A stretch of DNA of 64,000 nucleotides from Paragordius varius (GCA_964247055.1 OZ176054.1:4216001-4280000); one strand, 5' to 3'. Shown: positions 49,465 through 62,306, counted from the stretch's first letter. The notes: generated by a model from the letters alone, not told the origin. Made by a program: numbers and translations.

Positions 49465-50495
49465 GGTGGGGTGATAAAAAAGTCGCACTTGACTTGTAAG
49501 CCAAGCGTGGCAAGTTGAGCAAGATTACTTAAGCCAGCAAGTGTACACTTGAAGATCGGTGATAAAAACATTTAAGACAAGTCTTTTGCTTATGAATGAA
49601 ACATTTTTTGCCACCCAATTCGAATTTTATGGAAACTTCTTTGATCATTTTCAGCCAAAATTTATGAAATAAGGCACAAAAAGATAAACAATTTATACAA
49701 TATGCATTTAGTGAAGTTTTTCAAACTCAAGGCACGTATCTTGTTTATATTATAGAGTTTTCTAAATTTTGAGCCTGGTAATAGTTTTTAGATTGATGAA
49801 ACCATTCGCCCTTAAAAACTTTCCTTTATTTTACCACACTACTTATTTTGTTTGGAGTTCCGTTACAAATATAGTGGGAAGATGTTTATACAATATAACC
49901 TATTATTATTCTTGATTGAACATTACATTCGAAATAAATTTATGATGAAATATATTATTTACATTAGTTAATAGTGAAGTAAGTTTTAGCGTTTAATAAA
50001 CGAAGATTGGAAATTTTATAAAATTAATATTTGATTATTAAGTTTAAAAAATTTTCGAGAATGAAATTTTTTTGCGTTCACGAAATAGATATATTTAGCA
50101 TATTTTTATATGCAATGCAAAAATATTAGCAGAGCTTTTCTATAAATTTATACTCTTTTTTATCCACCAATGAATAAATTAATTAGCCAAAATTTACCAA
50201 ATTAACATTTTATAGCATTTACAAAGGTTTGAATTACATATAAAACCTAAATATACATAAATAGTTTCCAAAATAATTTTATCCATATTTTTAAATCTGC
50301 CAAGTGTGCCTTACATTACGCTTGCAAAAGCTTTAAGTTTTAACGGATCATATGATTTTTTATCACCTCCGAATCAAGTTTTCTTGCCTGACTTAAGTCG
50401 TCTAATATTAATTTTTTTTATCACATAAAAGCAAGCCATAACTTGAAAAACTTGCAAGTCAAAGCTAAAAAATTTTTTTATCACCCCACCCATTG
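49465..50495. mobile_element. Second inverted-repeat element family, copy 2, about 1.03 kb
   Basis: Ends are TGGGTGGGGTGATAAAAAA on the left and its reverse complement TTTTTTTATCACCCCACCCA on the right. Subterminal regions are rich in ACTTGACTTG / CAAGTC motifs. The right half matches the two halves of copy 1 (31.83-32.75 kb). No coding potential seen, so it is probably non-autonomous. No clear target duplication. Confidence 0.75.
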
Positions 50496-50510
50496 TTTAC
50501 TGGTGTGAAG

Positions 50511-52330
50511 GCCCCAAATTGACGGCTAACGGTACAAACCGCTATACAATAATTTTTACCTAATTATGGGTATCATTTAAAGCCTTTATTGAACTCGTAT
50601 GGCTTCTTAGGTTTTTTGAAAATTAGCTCCAAAACCACGTTATTTTTGTATGGCGTCTCAGTTTTAAACCGGTAGATCCCTACCCATAGACCTATATGGG
50701 AAAAGCGCTGAGTTAAATTTTTTGCCTTTATAGGGCAAATATTTGGAATCATCTTTGATAGCATCGTCTCATGGGTTATTCGAAATAACTAAATAATCGT
50801 TATATAATGGCCTATTTTTAACGCATAAAGGCCCAAAATTAACGGCTAATAAAACGCCTGAACTTAATTTTTACTTAGTAACGGGTAATATTTCAAGCTT
50901 TTAATGAGCTCATATTGTTCACAAAATTTCTAGGCGCAATTTTTGGCGGGTAGCTCCTTACCCAGAGGCAGGTATAAAAAAAGCGTCGGGCAAAATATTT
51001 GCCTTTATAAGGGAAATATCTGGAATTATCATCGATTCCAAATGTTCATATAAGTTCTTGGAAATATTGCTTCAAAACTAAAAAATTGTTCTATGGCGGC
51101 GCATTTTCAAGGCATAAAACTTTACTTAGCGACTCATTGAAATAACCCTCTATACTATATTTTTTTAAGGGGTAATAAATATTTTAGGATCTATTGAACT
51201 CACATAGTCCCATAGTTTTTCTGAAATTTGGCTCCAAAGGCATGCTATATCGATAGGTGACGCGGTTTTACGCGGGTAGCCCCCTAACCAGGGGCAAAAC
51301 CAAAAATCGCTCCATTAAAATTTTGGCCTTAATTCGGCTAATACCTGGAATCATGATTGATTCCATGTGCTCTTGCGGGATTTTTGAAATATTGCATTAA
51401 ACCAAAAAGTCATTCTATGATGGCGCCTTTTTTAGGGCAAGGGCATAATTAAAGGGTAATTTAATAAAACCGCTCTACCTAAATTTTGCCTTTTTACGGG
51501 TGATATCTCAAGCCCTTATTGAACTCATATGGCCTGATAAGTTTTATAAAATTTGTCTTCAAAGTCAGGCTGTATCGATATGGTCGCGCAGTTGTAGGCA
51601 AGTAGCCGTCTACCCAGAAGCCAATATAAAAAAGGCGTTCGATAAAATATTTTAGCATTTATTGGGTACCTAGAATCATCATTCATTTCATATGTTTTTT
51701 AATAGTTTTTGGAAGAATGGCTTCAAAACTAAGTAATACAATGACAGCGGATTTTTTAGGGCGTAAAGGGAGTTAACGGCTAATTCAAAAAACCATTCGG
51801 CAAATTTTTACCTTTTTACGGGTAATATTTCAGGCCCTTATTAAACTTATATGGCCTGATCAGTTAAAATTAACGCTTAAACAACACAATTTCGATATGG
51901 TGGTGCACTTTCCGCGCAGCTCCCTACCCAGAGGCTGATACCAAAAAACGCCTGATTAAAATTTTTGCCTTTTTACGGAGAATACCTGGAATCATGATTG
52001 ATTCCATCTCTCATTCGTTTTTGGAAAAATTGCCTCCAAACTGAAAACTATTCTATGGTGGAGCATTTTTCAGGGCGTGAAGGGCCTAATTAACGGCTAA
52101 TTTTAAAAAACCGCACGGCATAAATTTCTGCCTTACTGCTAATATTTTAAGCTATTGTACTCATTTTTTTCTGAAATTTAGCTCCAAAGGCACGGTATTT
52201 CTAAATGACGGGTCAGTTTTTAGCGGGTAGCTCCTTACCCAGCAGCTATCACCAAAGAAACGCCTGACTAAAATTTTTTCCTTTTAACAGGGAATACGTG
52301 GAATCCATATTGAATTTTTACGGTCTCATA
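50511..52330 (+). repeat. Diverged tandem array, unit about 280-330 bp, six units
   Basis: Unit starts, marked by variants of AAGGCCCAAAATTAACGGCTAAT, occur near 50511, 50829, 51105, 51436, 51766 and 52076. Within each unit follow GGGTAATATTTCAAGCC, CTCATATGGCCT, GCGGGTAGCTCCTTACCCAG, GCCTTTTTACGGG and TGGAATCATGATTGATTCC. Copies are strongly diverged, so the array is old. It is not coding: no frame persists between units. Confidence 0.8.
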
Positions 52331-52379
52331 ACTAGGGCGAAAAATAGATTTAAAAAATTATTTTTGTGGACTTTGTTTT

Positions 52380-52710
52380 TTGAAAAAAATGGCATTTTAC
52401 TGGGGTAGCGGGTAAAAAGAGAGCCTAAATCAAAAAAGTGAGTCGACTATGTTCAGCGCGATCAAAAATAAGTAAACAAAAATCATATTTGAAATTGAAT
52501 GGTCCAACACGTTTTCCGGAAAATTGTCTCAAAGACACGATTTTTGTGGACTTCTGTTTTCAAAAAAAACCATTTTTCACACGGGGTGGGCCCGAACTGG
52601 GACCCTATTTCAAAAAAAGGGCGAAGCTATTGTCGGGGCATTCATTAATGATTATATTTTTTCGAAGTTTGGATTTGAATGGGTCTACCGTTTTTCCTGT
52701 ACCAGATCAC
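52380..52710 (+). repeat. Satellite-like units related to 30.7-31.5 kb
   Basis: About two units with CACGTTTTCCGGAAAATTG, TCAAAGACACGATTTTTGTGG, GGCCCGAACTGGGACC and AAAAAAGGGCGAAGC, matching the diverged units at 30690-31460. Open frames across it reflect the repeat, not a gene. Confidence 0.65.
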
Positions 52711-53879
52711 AAAGCCAGCATTTTCCATTTTTATAAATATATAGATTATTGATCGTTTGATATCTGATTGCGATCCGCCACTGTATTTTCCCTCCACAAT
52801 TTCAATCTAATATGTCACTAATAAAAGTGAAAAATTTTATACTGCTAACAGACATGTAAATTAAGTACTCTTTTAGCCATTTCATTACTGTGTGAAAGAA
52901 TAATAGTTCAAATCATAAACCCCCCTTGAATTATTTTAGTCATATCAACAATACTTTTTAACTGATTATAGTTTTCATTTTTATATTAAATTATACTTTT
53001 TATAATTTTGTTAGTGCCAATATATTAATATGCAGAAAATGAAAATTTTATAAAGAAATCGCCAATAATAGCATTATCTATAATGTGGACACCTGAATTT
53101 TAAGTAGGTGATGATACATTATAGATATTGTTTAATATCACCTAATGTACTTCGGAATGATATTTATATTATAAATATTAAATCAAACGGTTCTTAAGCA
53201 TTGTGCTCAAAAGGTTAACCAACCATTGATAGCAAAATGTCAAAAAACAATTTAAGTCGTTTTAAAGTATTTTAAAAACAATAAGCTATCGTTAAATAAT
53301 TTGATCTCTTTCATTAATAACAACGGGTTTTAAACCCCGTGTCCCATGCCAAGGTTTTAAAACAATTTAAGGGAATACACATAGTTTGGTTGACCCGTGT
53401 ATATTTGGAATATTTTACACACAATAATGTAGAATATTACATTTTTTACAAAATTGTCCTAAAATTTATGCAATAAAGAATTAATTTAATATATAAAAAT
53501 ATATCGGGTCGCACATATATTCATTATTTAATACCAAATGACAAACAATAAGGTTAGGTAGTTTACGGCTAAAGCAATGTTTCAGTATCAAGTATAGAGT
53601 ATTATAGTTGTTTTAAAAATAATTTAATTAATATAATTCGCCTTATATATGAATCAATCCAAATTGGATTGCGAACATAATACATATCTTAAAACATAAA
53701 ATTAATTAAAAGGGTAAAAGTTGGCTGGGGACCAAAAATTATCTATAAAAAATATTTTAACTAGATTAATTTATTTTAAAATCTGGTATTGGTATTATTA
53801 GCACCATTAACTGTATTGCTAATAACATGTGTTGTTCATTCCAAAAGCTTAAAGAGGTGGCACACATGTTTCTTTAGAA
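52711..53879. other. Upstream region of the oxoglutarate/malate carrier
   Basis: AT-rich, no gene, repeat end or promoter motif that I can defend. Confidence 0.4.
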
Positions 53880-55994
53880 ATGAGTAAGGAACCTGTGATA
53901 CCGAATTATATGAAATTTGTTTTTGGTGGTGGAGCTGGGTATTTTATAGTTTAATACTGTTAGGATGGCAGCTACGTTTTTTGTTCACCCCTTAGATTTG
54001 ATAAAAAATCGAATGCAGCTAAGCGGTAATATTTATATAACAATTTTCAGGGGAAGGAGGCCAAAAAAAATTATATTCATCCACTTTCAATGCAATGCAA
54101 ACCGTTATTAAGAATGAAGGACCCTTGCATCTTTATGATGGGTAATTTTGAATTAAAACTTAAGGTTAACAGCCGGCCTCTTTCGTCAAGCAAGTTATAC
54201 CACAGTTAGATTGGGAACATACACGCTTTTGTTCGAAAAATTTTCAAAGTATATAATAATCAATGTACCTAATATTAAATAATTTTAATTGTGTACATCT
54301 GAAGAATACATGTATTCTTTTGATGTAAAATATTTCAAGCATGCTAGCAGCATGCCAAAACATGTGGTAAGGCGAAGCCTTTTTTGATGCATTTTTTCGC
54401 TTACAAATCACCTTAATTATACATATTGACTTAGATAAATTTATAAGTTTGGGGTTTAATTGATTATTTGTTATCATGTAACCTCTATAAAATAAATATT
54501 CATGCACATTGAATTAAGGATAAAATTTGAAATTAGAAAAATATTATTCCTTATCATATAAAATTGATTGATTTTTTACAACGAGCTATATTCATTCTAT
54601 TGCTATTTACAAAAGATTAGCTATATAATTTTTTAATTAATCAGAAAAATCTTAAAATATTTAAAAGCCAGAAAATTTTGTTCAAAACGCTTTTATTGTG
54701 CAATGGTTTTCCGGTAAAAATGCTTTAAATAAACAATTATTATCCACCAATCAACATGAATAATATCTCACCAAATTAACACCTTTTTCCCAAGTTTTAT
54801 CAATTATTATTATTATTATATCTTGTGAATAGGGACAACAAGCCACCCTCATTTCTAACAAAAACAGGCATTGCAATGACCGCTGGTGCATGCGGAGCTT
54901 TTTTCGGGAATCCGGCTGAAATATCTCTCATTCGAATGTGCGCGGATGGTAGATTACCTGTTGCCGAACGCAGAAATTATTCCAATGTCGTTAATGCTCT
55001 TTTCAGAATTGGTCGTGAAGAGGGTGTTTTAACTTTATGGAGGGTATATTCCAAATATATATATTTAAATAAATTAAAATTTATTATATTTTTATAATAT
55101 ATTTATTAATATAATTGGTAATATTACGCATGTTTTGATACGATTATTTTAAATATTTCTGTAAGGATGATATTATCATGAGCTTTAGCTAGATATAAAT
55201 ATAGCAAATATCATTAGTATTTTTGGTATATATAATTTTATTTGTAAATTAAAGTCCGATGTGCTTACAATTTTATCCCCTCACTATTTTTTTAAGATAA
55301 TAAAAAATAAATAAGTTGTTTTGAAATTTTTGATATTGTTATAAATGTTAATAATTTATGCAGGATTTTAAATTATAATTATATTGGTTTTAACTACCTG
55401 GAAAAAAATTCGGTTTTAAGGAAAAAAGCTTTAATATATTTTTTGTATTGTTTAAAAAGTTTTTATGTTACTTAACTTAGGGAGTAGGAACTACTGTTTC
55501 TCGTGCCATTGTTGTTAATGCTGCTCAACTTGCAACATATTCACAATCCAAACAAATGCTTTTAGAAAATTGGAAACAATTACATGATAACATATTAACC
55601 CACTTTTTGGCCAGTATGATAAGTGGGTTCGTTACAACATTTGTTTCAATGCCAATCGATATGGCAAAAACAAGGTTTTAAAATAACATATACCATTTAT
55701 TTGCTTTTTATAATATGATGGTTAAAGATAAATTTTATAGGATTCAAAACATGAAAGTTATTGATGGAAAACCGGAATACAAAGGAGCAATCGTAATTTA
55801 CAAATAATGTTTTTTAGGATGTTATAACCAAAGTTATTAAAAGTGAAGGTTTCCTTAGTTTGTGGAAAGGATTTACACCTTACTATGCCCGAGTCGGGCC
55901 ACATACCGTTCTTATGTTTATCTTTGTCGAAAAATTTAACCGGTTATACATAAAGTACTGGCTTAAAGATGATAGAAACATTGTTTCTCTCTAA
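53880..55994 (+). CDS. SLC25A11: Mitochondrial 2-oxoglutarate/malate carrier
   Basis: Inner-membrane antiporter exchanging 2-oxoglutarate for malate, part of the malate-aspartate shuttle. Exons: 53880-53938, 53964-54025, 54051-54141, 54165-about 54248, 54833-55043, 55481-55674, 55741-55792, 55818-55994, all in phase. Three carrier repeats, each with the signature PxDxx[KR]: HPLDLIKNRMQLSG, NPAEISLIRMCADGRLP (PAEISLIR, as in the human protein), MPIDMAKTRIQNM. Also ASYTTVRLGTYTLLFEK, REEGVLTLWRG, RAIVVNAAQLATYSQSKQ and GFTPYYARVGPHT, all close to human SLC25A11. Starts MSKEPVIPNYMKFVFGG, with no presequence, as is usual for the family. Five introns are 23-25 or 66 nt; those at about 54249-54832 and 55044-55480 are larger and hold nothing recognised. 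Tail to tail with the next gene, 73 nt apart. Confidence 0.95.
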
Positions 55995-56067
55995 TCTATT
56001 TACAAAAAAACAGTCATATATATTTTATACCTATATATTCATTTATAACATTAATAATGTTTTCATA

Positions 56068-56652
56068 TTATTTATTTGGTAATGACGGTGCATTTGGTAT
56101 AAATGATTTTTTGACTATTTCATATGATTCCTCCAATTTATCTGCGTATTCATACGGGGATACATTTGTATTATATGGTAAAATACCATGTTGATTAAAA
56201 TATGTTGCTATACCCTCACGAATGGAAAAAGCAAAACTTCTTTCATTACAAACCATTCTTTTCCAATTAGATTTAACTGATGATGTATGATTCGGTCGGG
56301 GTATCATCTCTTTTAAATTTGTTTGTATTTGTTCCATAAAAATTTTGGCATTATTTTTTTCGGCATATAATGCAAGTGTATATGTTATACCAAATTTTTC
56401 ATAAACCACATGTATGCCAAAAATCTTACTTTTTGGTTGTGCCAAAAAAATTCTTGTTTTTTCATATTGAATTTGTTTAGAATCGCAAAATATATTGTAT
56501 CGTTTTTGTTTGCAATCGATAAGTATACCATTACTGAAAACATATAAAACATCTTCAAGGTTTAGTTTGCCATCAAACATAATATCAGTCGTATTATATG
56601 GGAAGCATCCATAATATTTGATACAAAATTTGTATAATGGAATTCCACTCAT
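56068..56652 (-). CDS. Unrecognised 194-residue protein, single exon
   Basis: Starts MSGIPLYKFCIKYYGCFP and ends NAPSLPNK before the stop. An uninterrupted 585-nt frame in such AT-rich DNA, placed 73 nt from the stop of SLC25A11, is very likely a real gene. Alternating hydrophobic strands (VLYVFSNGILIDCKQ, IFGIHVVYE, TYTLALYAE) are followed by an amphipathic helix (AKIFMEQIQTNLKEM). This is compatible with a PTB/PH-type fold; that is a guess from pattern only. The C-terminal third is rich in charged residues, with NWKRMVCNERSFAFSIREG. No signal peptide or membrane segment. Confidence 0.75.
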   Translation of the reverse strand: MSGIPLYKFCIKYYGCFPYNTTDIMFDGKLNLEDVLYVFSNGILIDCKQKRYNIFCDSKQIQYEKTRIFLAQPKSKIFGIHVVYEKFGITYTLALYAEKNNAKIFMEQIQTNLKEMIPRPNHTSSVKSNWKRMVCNERSFAFSIREGIATYFNQHGILPYNTNVSPYEYADKLEESYEIVKKSFIPNAPSLPNK

Positions 56653-57099
56653 ACAAAATTTAGGTAATATAGGTTAATGATAATTATATGTGACCATATT
56701 ACTCTAAATGGTTATAACAGCTTTCATATAATTATCATAACATTTTGCCTGAAAGGAAAACAAAAATAAATCTTATTGCAAGCCACTATAAACTTATATG
56801 TAAAAAAATGCGAAGGAATATATATTACGTATACAATTAAATTTTTATTAAATTAACCATATGAATTAGCTTATTACATTTTGCTTCAATTTAACTCCGA
56901 CCGCTCTAGAAATTTCTACATTTAAAATAATTTTTTTACAAAATTACCATTTTACAAGTGCTTTTATTAACATTTGTTAGATCTTAAAGGCATAAACATG
57001 ACAAGATTATTAGTGCATTTTTTATGACCTATCTTTTATAAATTATCAACTATATTGCATGTTTCAATAGATTTGGGAAAAAATTGGTCATATCAAGAG
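56653..57099. other. No recognisable feature
   Basis: AT-rich sequence upstream of the 194-residue gene; probably holds its promoter. No motif can be defended. Confidence 0.4.
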
Positions 57100-57169
57100 C
57101 TTATAATAAGGGTAATGATGCCTGCTAAACATCTATTAGTTCGAGTAAACTCTTGAGCAATTGAGACAA

Positions 57170-58060
57170 CTAGAACCAGAGCGTTTTATTGATACATATC
57201 GATACGAGTGATTGATCGACTGTGCTGTAATTTTTTGACTGTGATCTAAATAGGGCAATTTAGGCTTTTTACGTTTTCTAGCCCCTTCTGGGCCTAACAT
57301 GGTCGCTTTTTATATGTTATGGGCTCTCATCACGTCGGAGAATCTAAGTTGCAATGTATGAAATTTTTGAAATAGGCTTGTTTTGGCTAAATTTACTCTA
57401 GTATCATCATTTTTTACCTTATGTCCCACCGTATACCCAGCATATAATTATAGGTTTACAATTCCGCGTTTATTTTGTTGCAATCAGTTTTCGTGAGGGT
57501 CTAGGACTCACAACTGTAATGCATTACTGGAAAAACTATTGTTTCTTATCTTAAGAATGGATTAAGTTAAAGTGTTGTTTTTGCCATTGCTATTTTGTTA
57601 ATGTTTACTGTAGAGGTGTCATTTATTAAAATTTATGTTTTTATGGGCCAGATTTGTGTTCCCAGTTTTATGAATTAATTATCTATATTGGCCATGTATT
57701 ATTTTAGCTGGGTTAATTCATGGACCCTCACGAAATTGATTGCATATTGCAACAAAATAAAAGCATTTGAATTATGAACCTATAGGTATATACTGGGTAT
57801 TAAGGATGATAAGATGTAGAGTATAAGCCTAAACAAAGTCTACTATAAAAATAGTAACCCTGCAACTCATATTCTTTGCAAGTGATGAGAACCCATAACA
57901 TACAAAACGCAACCCTGTTAGGCTTAGTAGAAGGGGCTACAAAACATGGAAGGCCTAAATGCAATATTTATAGATGAAAAAATTACAGCAAACTCGTTAC
58001 ATCAATTAGCAAAGATATGTATCAACCAAACGCTATAGTCCAAGCTCTTTCAGCCACTAG
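57170..58060. mobile_element. Palindromic element with about 350-bp inverted arms
   Basis: The left arm (about 57170-57515) and right arm (about 57720-58060) are reverse complements with moderate divergence. Shared blocks in the left-arm sense: AGCGTTTTATTGATACATAT, TAGCCCCTTCTGGGCCTAAC, TATGTTATGGGCTCTCATCAC, ATTTTGTTGCAATCA and TTTCGTGAGGGTC. The spacer of about 200 bp is unrelated. No coding potential; probably a foldback MITE. Confidence 0.75.
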
Positions 58061-59408
58061 CGTTATCATGTAATAATAAAAATTAACCCGTTTTGCGTTA
58101 TAGATAAAAAATGCAAAATGGAGAAGCAGATTAACATATTTCAGTTTTTTGCATTTTAATCCCTTACATTATGGTTAATCTAAAAATCTGATTCCATTAA
58201 CTCTATTAAATAGTCATATAAAATGTAAAAACACTGATTTATATACCATACGCCAATAATATAATATATTTTCGCAGAATAATACACTTTTCGAAAATTG
58301 ATTGAGTTAATTTTTAAATTTTATTACCTCTCCGATTGTAATGTTCAAAAATATAAACTTTGTTTGAATCATAAATCTTAATTATTGACATAATAGTATG
58401 TTATCTCATCAAGACATTTAATTATGTTAGAGTCACACTTAAGTCAATACTATTAACTAAATAATACAAGATAGATGTATATGTTTATTCCATTATCCCT
58501 TCATGATAACGTTAATATCGTTACCCTTAAAGCATATAAGAATATTAGAAAGCTTTGAATTTATTCTAAAATATCACATTGTTAAAAACAAATAAAACCT
58601 AAAATTTTCAACCTAACAACTTTGCATTATTCTCCTATTGAACTTTTTAAGTTGCGCATATTCTATCATTCAATGGCTATTGCAAAAATATCTAAATTAT
58701 TATCCCGAAATCTTAGCTTTTTTGCGTTTATTTTAATCGGATTAAAATATACATTAAATATATACCAAAAAAGTTGATGTAAATGACTTGTAGATAAAGC
58801 ATCATATAAGTACATTTTTTACTAGAACTATATTACATTAAAATATTTATTATTATAAGACGTTTTAAACTTGGTTTGAGTTTTTTATATAAGCTTCTAA
58901 AATCAAATGTAGATTTAGTTAGCGTATATGAATTGTGATTGTGCATATATTACGAAACAAATGGTATTAAGAAGAGCCAATATATCGGCTAAACGGTAAT
59001 AAGAATATTTTAGCTTTTAACCTCAAGCCTATAAATATATTCTAAACTGCATGATTTCTATCATAATTTAGTCCTAAACTTTTATCATCATTTGACCTAA
59101 CCATGCTGCATGTCTTATATTGTAAAACGTTTTCAAAGACAATACCATGCATTTTAAGATCTAACATAACAGGAAAGTAATGGCTTCTTTAAATTTTCTT
59201 TGCAATAGTTTTAGCACAAGATAAAATAAAAAAATCCAATATTCTTTAATGGGTTTTTAATGAGAATATGTTAAATTATGTATTAAACATGCTAACTTAC
59301 TAAAAGAGACATTTGGTTAGATGGGGAAGTATACGACACAGTCCCATAATTTAGCGGTATGATATATTAATAAAAAATTTTTATTTTAAATTATTTTGTT
59401 TCCTGTTG
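58061..59408. other. No recognisable gene
   Basis: AT-rich intergenic sequence between the palindromic element and the hAT element; nothing I can name. Confidence 0.45.
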
Positions 59409-61863
59409 TTAAAGACCAGTGATACTCTAACCGCGGGCCGCATGCGGGCCTAAGAGTGCTATAAATTTGCCCTATGACCATATTGATACCCAATTATTTT
59501 TTATTAATATAATTCTAAAATACACATAAACGAATTTTCGCTCATTTTAATATTAATATATTTTCTTTACATTTAATTTTGGTAATTTTTATTTTTTACC
59601 GAATATGTAATGTAGAAAAATTTCTCTACAGATTTTTGGCACACTTGTTTCTGTTTCTATATTTTCTTTTCTATTTTAAAAATTTTATTGCATTCCTTTT
59701 TGTATTTCAGCAAGCCTTTCACCCAAACTTGCATATACATATTATTTTCATTGCTATCCTGCATCATTTTTATAACTCATTCCCATAAAATATTTTTCAA
59801 ATCAACATTATTGAATTTCAAACTGTTTTTTTATAGCATAATTCAAATTATATTCCCATTTTTTTAAAATTAATTTACATAATTATCAACGGATGACATC
59901 TAATGCTAAAAAACGTAAATCTTCCGATGAACATGACTCCTTTATAAAAGAATGGAAAAAAAATTCTTTTTAGTTCTAATTAAAATTGTTGTTACCTGCC
60001 TTATATGTAAGGACAACATAATTATAAAAAAATACAATATTGAAAGACATTATACAATCCATCATTCTCATAAACCAAAAAATTATGAGGAAAGAAACGA
60101 AAAATATATATTAAGGAATTATAGAAAGATAAATCTATTTTGTCCATAGCTTTCGCCCATGAAAAAGCTGTATCATTAGCTACGTATGAAATTTGCTATA
60201 TTTTAGGAAAAACCCGTTTACTGATTCCCAACTATTTAAAGAATGTCTAATAAATGGTGGCACTTTTTTATTTGATGATTCCATAATAAGATCAAATCAT
60301 GAGACAATTAAAAAACTTCAACTTTGTGATTCAACATGTGCTCGATGAATTGAAGATATGTCTAAATATATTTTTAACAATACATTATTGGCCTAAAAAA
60401 CTACAAATATTTTAGTATTGCTATTGATTCTAGCACTGATATTAGTACAACACCTCAATGGCTCTTCGTGAGATTTTGCAACGACAAGATACTCAACGAG
60501 GAATATTAAAAATATTTACCAATGAATAATACCACGAAAGGAAGTGGTTTTTTCGAAATAATCAGCACTTTTGTCGATATAATGTAATAGCTATGAAAAA
60601 TTTGATCTGCACAGTATGGTTGGAATAGACAAAGGATTTTTTCCTCTTTTGAAAAACAAATATTATTTGCAAAATATTTAATCCTTTTACTGCTTATTCA
60701 TCAGAAAAACTTGATTTCGGGTGTAAAAAATGAATCACTTAATTCAGTAATTAAAATGGTTTTGGATATAGTTAACATTCGTGGCAGATAATTCAGCCGC
60801 CGTAAATAAAACCTTTTAAAAGATATCAGTGAGTTTGACAATATTCGTTTGTACACCGCTGTGAGATGGCTAAGCCTTAGCAAAGTATTAAGATTTTTTG
60901 TTTTAAGATATGAAGTTCTATTATTTATGAAAGATAACAGAAAGTTGACGAAGATATTAATAGTGCCAAATGGTAGGTTTTATTAGCCCACCTTTGCGAC
61001 ATTAATAAACTTAGTTTTTTAATACAATTCTCTAAGGGAGCAAAATAAGAACCAAATTTGCTAATAAAATGATTGCTTTTGAAGAAAAGAAGATTTCATA
61101 AATAAACTCCTATATATTCCAACACTTAAAACGATTCATGGAGAAAATATGGAATTTACCGCGGAGATTATTTAATAATAGAAAATCAAGCATTTTTATC
61201 TATTTAGATGAAACTCAGATTTTAAGAATTAGAAATATTAAAAAAGCTGAAAACTTGTTGAAAATCCATGGCATATGGATATATCCAATATTAAGCAAAT
61301 TGATTTCGGTTTTGATCGGCGCATATCATTGAAGGATTCGTAGATTTTAAAAATGATTCCAATTTGGAGGCTATATTCAAGGAGAATCGTAGAGAAGAAA
61401 GATATGTAGGGTTTTGGCAAAATGTGCCAAATGAATAAGAAAATATAAAAAAATGTGCTCAAGTTATCCTCGTTGTTTTTCCCTCAACTTACACGCGTAA
61501 GACGGCATATTCAAAAATAAAGTATGCCAAGAATTCATACGGAAATTAATTAACCGATGATCATATGGACGAGGTATTAAGATTCGCCTGTCATGAGGCG
61601 AAACCAAATTTGTCAAAAATTATTGGTTAATATTAAAAAAATGTTGATATCAATACTTTAATTTTTTAAGCTAAATGGTGCAAAACGAGTTTTAGTTGGA
61701 TTTACATGTGATCCGCAAAAAATTCATTTTAGTGATTTAGTGTATAAATATGTGCATATGTGTCAAATAGCTGTGGAATATTTACCTTTATAAGGTATGG
61801 CCCTCGAGAAAAATATTTAATTTGACCCGTCAAATTTTTTTGGTGAGTACCACTGTTATAGAC
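59409..61863 (+). mobile_element. hAT DNA transposon, decayed, with ends and 8-bp target duplication
   Basis: Left end CAGTGATACTCTAACC at 59417, right end GGTGAGTACCACTG at 61855: imperfect inverted repeats typical of hAT (CAGTGNTNCTC). They are flanked by 8-bp duplications TTAAAGAC (59409-59416) and TTATAGAC (61856-61863), one mismatch apart. GC-rich CGCGGGCCGCATGCGGGCC follows the left end, as in many hATs. Inside is a ZBED/GTF2IRD2-like transposase (next entry). About 2.44 kb. Confidence 0.9.
59894..61700 (+). pseudogene. hAT transposase remnant (ZBED5/GTF2IRD2-like group)
   Basis: It begins MTSNAKKRKSSDEHDSFIKE, followed in a shifted frame by VVTCLICKDNI and YNIERHYTIHHS, a BED-type zinc finger (CxxC..H....H). 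Then AHEKAVSLATYEICY. The catalytic region carries FSIAIDSSTDIS and FVRFCNDKILNEEY, the first hAT motif with its aspartate. AVRWLSL, seen as TAVRWLSLSKVLRF near 60.85 kb, is the next conserved block. Several frameshifts and stops separate these pieces, so it makes no active enzyme. Confidence 0.82.
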
Positions 61864-62306
61864 TTAAGGTTTGTTATGCCTCAACAAAAAATATACAAAA
61901 CATGTTTTGATAGTTTTATTGGACATAGTAAAATCGGCTTATAAAAAAATTTCCGTATAAAATTTTCAAGCTCGTATGATGTATTTTAACCAGGAAATTC
62001 AATAGTACAAATACGTCTAATGGTATTTTTGGATAAAATTAGCCGTCTTATAGAAGTAAAATAATAAACTGACACAAATTTGGACTAAGACAATGTTTTT
62101 GCAGAAGCGAGATTATAGGGTAGTTTTTATTTTAGATTGCACTTTAAAAGCTAGTTAAATTAGCACATCTAAATGGATTGTAAAATGATGAAAAAATTAA
62201 TACACCAAGACTTAAAAATTATAACCAATTTTATTATTTACAATAAATCACTTATAAACACATACATACCATATGAATATAATAAATATAATTATCTACA
62301 TAAATA

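Noticed and set aside
52438-52752. Two overlapping plus-strand frames of 70-104 codons
   Set aside because: They lie wholly in satellite-like repeat units and share no protein similarity.
54244-54507. 87-codon minus-strand frame in an SLC25A11 intron
   Set aside because: It is antisense to an intron and low in complexity, with no recognisable family; it contains short palindromes only.
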